Assembly (NCBI GenBank): GCA_963422465.1
Contig: OY730169.1
Location: 868,001 to 932,000 of the forward strand
Origin: Lichina pygmaea
Taxonomy: Eukaryota; Ascomycota; Lichinomycetes; Lichinales; Lichinaceae
Length of the DNA stretch: 64,000 nt
Direction: 5' to 3'
Positions 56,471 to 64,000 of the stretch are shown one piece after another. The position numbers were made by a program, and so were the translations under genes. The stretch's first letter is position 1, and the number at the start of each line of letters is the position of its first letter. Below the pieces are notes generated by a model. The model was not told the origin of the DNA and did no database searches. It saw nothing but the letters and a program-made list of their open reading frames with translations.

Positions 56471-56651
56471 ATTCTCTTCTCTTACCAGAAACTTCAAGAT
56501 TTCTTTTGTTACATTCCCTAGTCACACCCTGCCTTCAGTTTTTATCCCTTCAAAGGTTTTCTGAAGGAGTTCACTATTAGCTAGAAGATCTGCATGGCTG
56601 TAAAGCTACTACCAGTGTAAGAATCAAATAAAAATAAAAATAAAAAAAAAT
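54755..56651 (+). mobile_element. LINE subfamily beta 3' part of U-LINE chimera 3
   Basis: LINE sequence starts at CCTACAATCAAGC, with CC shared with the U module end. The 3' hairpin TGGCT-gtaa-AGCTA is at 56595-56608 and the A-rich tail at 56628-56651. The perfect 11 bp target-site duplication shows one insertion event for U and LINE. Beta sequence is about 99 percent identical by eye to 8161-10056. Confidence 0.92.
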
Positions 56652-57569
56652 ATCTTGCCAGAAAGATATCAGAGCAGTCAGAAAGCTTCCTTCTGGTGAT
56701 ATTATCATCTCTCTGGAATCTCCCTCAGCCAAGACCCAACTAGAACAGAACAAAGACTGGATCTCTGCAGTGTTCTCTGAAGAAGCTAAGATCTCTTCCA
56801 GAATCTTCCCAGTCATGGTTCATGGAGTTCAAACAAAGGACTTTAACCCAGATAACCTGGAAGAGACAACTAAGACTATCTTCAGACAAAACCCTGGTAT
56901 GGAAAACCAGGTTAAAATCCTGAGAACCTAATGGACCAGAAAGTCCAAACTTCTTAAGAAATCTGTGACATCTCTGCACATAGATCTTGCAACACCTGAG
57001 CAAGCTAATCTACTAATCAAGAGAGGAGTTGTACTTGGCCACATGATCTATGAAGTAGAACCAGCACTTCTGGATACATCAGTGGTCCAATGCAACAAAT
57101 ACTCAAAGTTTGGACACCAGGCAAGAACCTGCCAAGCTCAAGCACAGTGCCTGGCATGTGGAGGAAAACATGCCAGAAGAGATTGCCTAATTCCTCAAGA
57201 AAAACTAGTTCCCAAATGTGCTAACTGTGGAGGGAAGCACTCTGCTTGGGAAAAAGTCTGCCCTAAAAAGCAGGAAGCTACACAGAAAGCTAGAGAATCC
57301 TGGCTCACCAGACCTGGAAGATACACCACTCCAGAAAACATCTCTGCCACTTTTATCTTCTCTCCAAGCCAGACCACCAATACTGGAAGTGGCCCTAATC
57401 TATCTGATAGAGAGGATGGGAAGAAAAGAAAACAGGGAGAGCTGGTGAGAACTAGATCAAGTGCAAGACTTAGCTCTCAAGCAACCTCTCTGCAAAACCT
57501 GAAGACTACCACTAATCTTCCAAAACAAAACTCTTTTGAGATACTTGTGGATTCTAACCCGGAGGTTTG

Positions 57570-59262
57570 ATGAGTACACCAACTCTCAACCTTCTCCAGT
57601 ATAATGTGCAGAAAAGCCAGACATGCCAAGATCTCCTACTAGCTAACCCCAGACTCCAGGAAGTGGATCTGATTGCACTTCAAGAACTATAGAGAAATCC
57701 ATACCAGGAAACAAGTACCTCAACAGTCTTCTCAGCCTTCTACCCTCTTCAAGACTCAGTGTTAGGGAGAACTCTGGTTCTAATCAACAGAAGAATACAG
57801 AGGTCAGCTATAACCCCTGTGTTCTGGAGCAAGAATTTAACATCACTGGAGATAAGAGTGCAAGCAAAAGTGTTCTGGGTACATAACCTGTACTTCACAC
57901 CCACAAGCCAGGAAAACTACAGAGTATCAGCAGAAGCTCTACTGGATGTACTGGCCCAGGCACTGGAGAAAGAAGGAGAACATAGTCTTCTGACTGACTC
58001 AAACCTCCACCACCCATCCTGGTCAAAATCCTCCCAACTCTACTCTGAACTAGCTACTAAGTTCAAAGAACTCACAGATAATCAAGGACTAGAGCTGGCA
58101 ATAGCACCTTTCACACCAACAAGAGCAAGAACACTGGCAGAGCCTCTCTCCTCTGCTATTGACTTATCTTTTATTTCTATGTCACTTCTTAATTCCTTTA
58201 TTTCTTCCCAGATTAACCTAGACTTCCACACAGGTTCAGACCACAGACCAGTTCAGACAATCCTAAGTCTGGAAACACCAAAGAAAGCCAGAACCCACCA
58301 AAGAAACTGGAGAACACTAGATCTGGACCAAGTCAAGAAAGAAGCTAAGAATCTTCCCCCTATTCCACCACTACTTAACAGAGAGGAAGTGGACAACTAT
58401 CTGGAGAACCTGGACAAAACTCTTCAAGAACTGGCTGACAAGACAACAAGACCTCTGAGAGACTCAAAGTACACTGTTCCCTGGTGGAACCAAGAGATTA
58501 AAGAGAAAATTAAAGAGGAAAGAAAACTGAGAAGAAAAGTCTTCCAAAACCAAGAACCAGTCTACAAACTTGAAAAGGTAATAAAGGAAAAGAAACACCT
58601 GATCAAGAATGCTAAAAGAAAGACATTCAGAGAACAACTCCAGAACCTGGCTGAAACACAAAAGCACTGGAAAATAGCCAAGTGGGGTAAAGAAAAAGCT
58701 GGCAAACCACCAGAACTTCCAATTGTGCCAGAGCTCACAAAGCAAGATAGAGAAACTGCCAGAACTTTCACAGAAAAGGTAGAAGTATTCAAAACCCAGT
58801 TCTTCCCTCTACCTCTCCAGCCAGTACCAGAATCCCAGGACCAGCCAGCCAACCACCAACAACACCAGCTATCTCAGGAAATCTCCAAAGAAGATATCCA
58901 TAATATTCTGAAAAAGAAAAAACCTTTTACAGCTCCTGGGAAAGACACTCTACCCAATGGATTTCTAAAGGTATTAGGAGACTCTTTCAATGAAAAGATA
59001 GCCAAAGTTCTGGAGGCCTGCTGGAAGCTAGAATATTTCCCTGACAGATACAAAGCAGCCAGAACAATATGCTTGAGAAAGTCTAGCAAAGGATCCTATT
59101 GCTATGCCAAAGCTTGGAGGCCAATAGCACTTCTCAACACAATTGGGAAGCTGATGGAAGCTCTGGCAGCCACAAAGCTAAGTGAACTGGCTGAGAAAGA
59201 AAACCTGCTACCAGAAATCCAGATGGGCTTCAGAAAATGAAGATCAACTGAGTCTGCACTAT
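57570..59262 (+). pseudogene. LINE gamma ORF2 (plus-strand copy), endonuclease, linker and RT start
   Basis: ATG at 57570-57572. A TAG follows at about 57690 after IALQEL. The frame MLGRTLVLINRR... to GFRK (57759-59240) matches the minus copy with about two residue differences (P to L, V to A) and has the same TGA after GFRK. RT is cut off by the LTR remnant. The endonuclease motifs LTDSNLHHPSWSKSS and TGSDHRPVQT are present. Confidence 0.87.
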
Positions 59263-59280
59263 TGTTATGACCCAGGAGGA
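59263..59280 (+). repeat. 18 bp remnant of the solo-type LTR
   Basis: TGTTATGACCCAGGAGGA is the reverse complement of the end of the LTR at 44615-44632. It is preceded by ACTAT, the reverse complement of the ATAGT target repeat found there. The family A LTR begins right after it. Confidence 0.88.
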
Positions 59281-59693
59281 TGTTAAGGCCCAGGCCAGAA
59301 CGGCTGAGCCGACCGAAGCGAGTGTACAGAGGTACACGGAACAATGTTCACCCGACCCGGTGGACAAGGTGGACGATGTGTAACCAGCTCGTCCAGCTTG
59401 TCCACGGGAACAATGTTCACCTGACCCGGTGGACAAGGTGGACGATGTGTAACCAGCTCGTCCAGCTTGTCCACGCAGAAAGCTGATACCCCTCGGGAGG
59501 ACCCCCCCCCCTCAGGCTCCTGTATATAAGAACCCAGATAGCCGGAGAGAATAGCTCTCCAGGCTGAACACACATTACGAGCGACAATAGCAAGAGAGTT
59601 ACCCCACTTGCTATTCATCTATTGAGTCCCTGCCCTCCTCGGTCGAAGACAGGACCACCCACATTCTGTGTGAACGTGGACTGGCCGTTAACA
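59281..59693 (+). repeat. 5' LTR of the plus-strand family A element (413 bp)
   Basis: TGTTAAGGCC to GTTAACA. Two copies of a nested hairpin unit (GTGGACAAG / CTTGTCCAC outside, TGGACGA / TCGTCCA inside) are at 59360-59475. TGTATATAAG follows at 59521-59530. Confidence 0.93.
59523..59529 (+). promoter_or_regulatory. TATA motif of the family A 5' LTR
   Basis: TATATAA about 50 bp downstream of the hairpin array, in the usual place of an LTR core promoter. Equivalent motifs stand at about 3133 and, on the minus strand, about 20580 and 26601. Confidence 0.65.
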
Positions 59694-59731
59694 GTTTCAG
59701 CCTCTAACACATAGGACACCAGCTCAATACG

Positions 59732-61276
59732 ATGGCAGATCCACGCAGCCCTACCCCTTCGCAGGCAGGCCAAGCTCGGGCTGCGCCTCAGGCGCAAGCC
59801 CAGGAACCACCTGTCCCTACCACCCTCACCTTACCTCCAAAGCCGTTGAAGGTGGGTACGCCGAAGAGGTACGATGGATCACAAGGGGGATTGGAATTAT
59901 TCTTCTCTCAGCTTGAGCTTTACTACAGATTCAACACCGCACAATTCCCTACAGAACAGGAGAAGGTGCTGTTCACAGCTTCCTACCTGGATGGACTGAC
60001 ATTTGCCTGGTTCAATGTCTAGCTACAAGACTTCCTCGACAACAAGGAAGATCCCTCTAGCATGGAGACCACAACACGGCAGATCATTGGGAGATTCTCT
60101 ACCTTCAAGACCCAGATGAAGAAGACCTTCGGGGTCATTGATGAAGAACGAGATGCGGAACGAAAGCTCCAAGCACTACGGCAGACAGGGTCAGCATCAG
60201 ACTTCACGGCGAAGTTCCAACAGTTGTCAGTGAGGACACAATAGGGAGACAGTGCCTTGACAGCACTATTCTACCAAGCTCTCAAGGAACAAGTCAAGGA
60301 TGACATCGCACGAGGAGACCGACCCACCGACCTTGAGGATATGATTGACACAGCGGTACGCATCGACGACTGACAGTTCGAACAAGAACTCAAGAAGTGA
60401 GGCAAGCATGCAAGGCCATGGGGCAAAAAGACAGCGCCAGCACAAGACAAGTACAGCTTGACACCCATGGAGATTGATGCAACAACACCACAGGCAACAA
60501 AGAAGAAAGAAACACGGAAGTGTTACAATTGCCAGAAGGTAGGACACCTCGCAGCCAACTGCCAAAGCAAGAAGAAGAAAGAAGGCAAGGGTAAGCAGTT
60601 GAATGCCACTGGCGCCTGGAAAGGCAAGGGCATTCAGGAGCCACCGAGAGCTCCCAGAGGCACACTACCCATGAACTGGTCAGAAGCAACACTCCTCGGA
60701 CAGGAGGACAATCTCAGACAGCACATCAAAAGACTGGAGAACGATCTGCAGAGGTCACTGGAGGACCTGCACGCAATCCAAGGCCAGATCGATAAGGTTC
60801 ATTGGGAGGATGACCTGATCTCCGAATTCGACACAACAGACTACGAGATTGACATAACCGGCATGCCACCAGTTCCCGAGACACCACTACTCTGACGACA
60901 GGATGCGACCTTGTCGGAGGACGGCGAAGCAAGAGTGACACGATGGGTGGACGACACCATCAGCATCTCACAGCCCCGAGACATCGCAGCGCAAGTGGAC
61001 CTTCACCAGGCTACGACACCAGCCTGCGGACATCCTTATTGGAAAGGATGTGAGGACCACCACTGCAAGGAACATCTCCTAGAGAAAAGGAGAAGGCACT
61101 ACTTCCCTGGCCCAGAAAACCACAAGAAAGCCTGGAGCATCAAGCACCAGCTAAGCCAGCAAGGGAAAGAACATGATGACTGCGGAGAAGACGCATGGGA
61201 GCTATGCTTCACTGAAAAGTGCGAAAGACACACGGCAGAACACCAGGCTCAGGGCCTTGGTTGTTCAAAAAACTAG
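59732..61276 (+). pseudogene. Family A gag region (plus-strand copy)
   Basis: Starts [19 protein letters not shown], 38 bp after the LTR. It has the same gag fold and a knuckle [14 protein letters not shown] near 60519-60560. It overlaps the pol region at its end. Fossil with a few breaks. Confidence 0.87.
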
Positions 61277-64000
61277 CAGTGCTCTTCAAATCCGGAGTCG
61301 GAAGAGCAGGCAAGACAACACTCCGGAGAGAAGGGGTCGAGCAGAGCCTCGACGTGACAGCCTGCAGTCCGCATTTTCGCATCAGGATGAGAGTCAACGG
61401 GCACCTGACAAACGCCATGATCGACTCTGGAGCTACTGGCAACCTCATGTCAGAAAGTTTCGCCAGGAAGCACAAGATCCCGACTCAGGAAAAGAGGAAT
61501 CCATACCAACTAACAGTAGTAGACGGGACACCACTCTCCAACGACCAAGGACAAGTGATGAAGGAGACCAAGAACCTACGACTGTGTGTCGACAGTACGA
61601 CAATCAGATCAGAAGAATTCGACTTGGTCCAGATACCACATGAAGTTATATTGGGTCTTCCGTGGTTGGAAAGTCAAAACCCAAGGATCGACTGGAAAAG
61701 AAGGCACCTAGTCTTTCCGAAGAGGAGTCTGGCAACTCGAGCAGAGCCAGAGAAAGTGAGAATCAAAGAGATCTCATATGCAGGGTGGAAGAAGCACCAC
61801 CGGCGAGGGCGAGCCTATGTGGCTTGGATGAAGCCCTGAAACCATCAACTTTGCACCACGCATGACGCCGTGGGCAAGACTCAGGCACCGCAGCTGCCAA
61901 GTGAGTATAAAGACTACCAGGAGATGTTTGGCGAGGAAGTGGTCGCGACGCTACCAGAACACCAAGAGTGGGATCACAAAATTCTGCTGGAAGACAGAAA
62001 GAAACCCACATACAGCCCTATTTACGCTCTATCAGCAAAGGAGCTTGAGGCCTTAAGAGATTACCTGGACGAGAACCTAGCGAAAGGGTTCATAAGACCT
62101 TCAACATCACCGGCCGGATACCCGATATTGTTTGTGCCAAAGAAAGACGGCAAATTACGACTGTGCGTCAACTACCGGCAGCTTAATGTGATCACGATTA
62201 AGAATCACTACCCACTACCGTTAATATCGGAAATCCAGGACTGAATCCAAGGAGCCAAGTGGTTTACCAAGTTCGACATCTGAGGCGCTTTCAACCTGGT
62301 TAGGATGAAAGATGGCGAAGAATGGAAGACAGCCTTTCGTACGAGGTACGGGCATTACGAGTATACTGTTATACCATTCGGCCTTACGAATGCACCGGCG
62401 ACATTCCAATCACTCATTAACGCCATCCTCCGACAATACCTGGATATATTTGTTACCGCTTATATCAACGATGTCTTGGTTTACACCAATGGAACCCTGG
62501 AGGAGCACAGACAGCATGTCAAGAAGATCCTACATGCGCTCCAAGAAGCAGGAATGAGGTTACGCCTTGATAAGAGCGTCTTCCACGTGAAAGAAGTGGA
62601 ATATTTGGGGTCGATCCTGACGACAGAAGGAATCCGTATGGACGATACAAAGATCACAGCAGTACAAGACTGGCCAACACCCAAAAACCTCAAAGAAGTC
62701 CAATCCTTCCTGGGATTTGCGAACTTCTACTGACGATTCATCAAGGAGTACTCAAGGACAGCAGCACCCTTGACTGAACTAACAAAGAAGGAAGAAACCT
62801 TCACATGGGGGAACAGCCAAGAGAGAGTGTTCCAGGAGCTGAAAGAGAAGTTCACCTCTGCACCCATACTGGCATCATTTGATCCCGGACAGCAGATCAT
62901 CATGGAGACAGATGCCTCAGACCAAGCACTTGGATCTTGCTTGTGTCAACCAGACACCGAAAACTGCCTACACCCTGTCGCATACCGATCGAGAAAGTTC
63001 TCTGGCCCAGAACTCAGGTACGATGTCCACGACAAGGAGTTGTTAGCGATTGTCGACACATTCCAGGAGTGGAGACCTTACCTGGAAGAAGCAAAGTACA
63101 CAGTGGACGTGTACTCAGACCACAAGAATTTGGCTTACTTCACGATGACAAAGAAGCTAAACAGACGACAAGTCCGATAGGCAGAGCTTTTAGCTTCATA
63201 CGACTTCCAGATCTTCTATCGAAAAGGATCAGAAAACACACAAGCGGACACGCTTAGCAGACGGCCTGATATGACGACAGACGACACGACAGAAGAGCGC
63301 CCAATCCTAGTGACAAAAGGACAAACTCTGGTCTATGCTCAACCTCAGTTAGCGAGAACTGAAGAAATGGGTGCACTCCTGACCCTAGGCCACAACGTTG
63401 CGGCCACGAACAAGGAAGAAGTGCCAGAGAGCGCACAAGAGGACATGATTCAACAACATCACGATGGACCTCTACACAGACATCCTGGGCGAGACAAGAC
63501 TCTGGAAAAGATCCGGAGACGTTACCACTTCAACAGAATGAAGTGGAAAGTGACAGAATTTATTCGCAACTGCGAAGAGTGTGCGAAAAACAAACTGTCA
63601 CGCCACAAACTCTATGGAGAGAGTCAACAAATAGACCTCCCAGAAGTGGCTTGGGATACCATCACAATGGATTTTGTGGTGAAGCTGCCAAGGTCAGAGG
63701 ACCCGGTAACAAAGGTGAAATATGACAGTATCTTGGTGGTTGTCAACAAACTCACCAAATACGCTCACCTGATCCTGTGGCGAGAGACAGGAACAGTGAG
63801 CGAACTCGCCAATGTCCTGCTCAAAGAATTGGTTAGCCAGCGAGGGCTACCCACGAAGATTATCTTGGATCAAGACAAACTCTTCACCTTGAAATTCTGG
63901 AACACGTGGACAAGACAGCTAGGGATAGACACAAGGATGTCTACTGCCTACCATCCACAAACAGACGGACAAACTGAGAGAACAAACCAGACGATGGAAC
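61219..64000 (+). pseudogene. Family A pol region (plus-strand copy, runs off the window)
   Basis: Protease DSGATGNLMSESF near 61420-61460. [22 protein letters not shown] near 62090-62150 and the active-site region near 62440-62480. RNase H METDASDQALGSCLC near 62900-62945. An integrase zinc-finger region is at about 63430-63590. The core has YHPQTDGQTERTNQ near 63950-63995. Several breaks; fossil. Confidence 0.88.

Larger units (their letters stand above)
53082..57570 (+). pseudogene. LINE gamma ORF1 (plus-strand copy), interrupted by chimera 3
   Basis: Starts MASKKKKPSHLQHN. A stop at 53211-53213 and another near 56930 match those of the minus-strand copy. The U-LINE chimera sits after NKVPTSCQ. 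The part from 56965 to 57570 is identical in translation to 46930-46325, with the knuckles CLACGGKHARRDC and CANCGGKHSAWEKVC. It ends in TGA at 57568-57570, overlapping the ORF2 ATG by one base. Confidence 0.85.
52477..59262 (+). mobile_element. LINE subfamily gamma, plus strand, split by a U-LINE chimera and cut by an LTR
   Basis: The 5' end ATCTCTTCCCAG at 52477 matches the gamma 5' end at 48388 in reverse. The copy is nearly identical to the minus-strand gamma LINE and shares its stops. It also shares the LTR insertion site: 18 bp of the same LTR follow at 59263-59280 after the same ACTAT target repeat. The copy is broken by the chimera at 53629-56651 and ends at 59262. Confidence 0.9.
59281..64000 (+). 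mobile_element. Family A chromovirus, plus strand, 5' part (continues past the window)
   Basis: Ty3/Gypsy element with its LTR at 59281-59693, leader, gag and pol up to the integrase core at the window end. It is close to the copy at 20416-26874 in the internal region. The 5' half of the LTR differs in sequence and array, so it is a sub-family. Fossil with several breaks. The 3' LTR and the place where an antisense gene would lie are outside the window. Confidence 0.92.

Overview
The window looks like a transposon-packed stretch of a filamentous ascomycete (Pezizomycotina) genome. The evidence is a GC-rich gene with 65- and 82-base introns and CTGAC branch sites, a fungal NRPS-like reductase, chromodomain-bearing Ty3/Gypsy elements (chromoviruses) and Tad1-clade LINEs with short A-rich tails. 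I cannot name the genus. Only the first 1.4 kb is recognisable host coding sequence. About 1.2 kb of gene-poor DNA follows, and nearly everything from 2.6 kb to the end is mobile DNA.

Layout. 1-1425: 3' end of an NRPS-like (thioester reductase) gene. 2632-4751: a head-to-head LTR palindrome and the gag part of an old chromovirus (family A). 4752-10056: a LINE fragment followed by a chimera made of a 1.1 kb module ('U') and the 3' part of a LINE. 10057-11095: old family A pol piece. 11096-16638: almost full-length LINE (subfamily alpha). 16639-32218: a three-level nest on the minus strand, with family A (20416-26874) inside family B (17772-30821) inside family C. 32219-35479: LINE pieces and a family E piece. 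35480-40824: a family C element on the plus strand with both LTRs. 40825-41373: part of a U module. 41374-52476: a family E Gypsy element split by a full-length LINE (gamma, itself holding a solo LTR) and by a second U-LINE chimera. 52477-59262: a plus-strand gamma LINE split by a third U-LINE chimera. 59281-64000: a family A element that runs off the window.

How the parts relate. The LINEs encode a two-gene system: ORF1, a zinc-knuckle RNA-binding protein, and ORF2, an endonuclease plus reverse transcriptase. The two are joined by an overlapping TGATG stop/start. The U module has been joined to different LINE truncation points at least three separate times. In each case an ATG at its 3' end is in frame with the reverse transcriptase. 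Families A and B both carry a small antisense gene (CxxCxx[K/R]GxxC motif plus coiled coil) between pol and the 3' LTR. The LTRs of A, B and a B-related solo LTR contain different minisatellites that all fold into similar hairpins next to the TATA box. These three observations are the best candidates for under-described biology here.

Limits: all family assignments rest on reading motifs by eye. Divergence counts are eye counts and element ends may be off by a few bases. LTR elements are treated as fossils.
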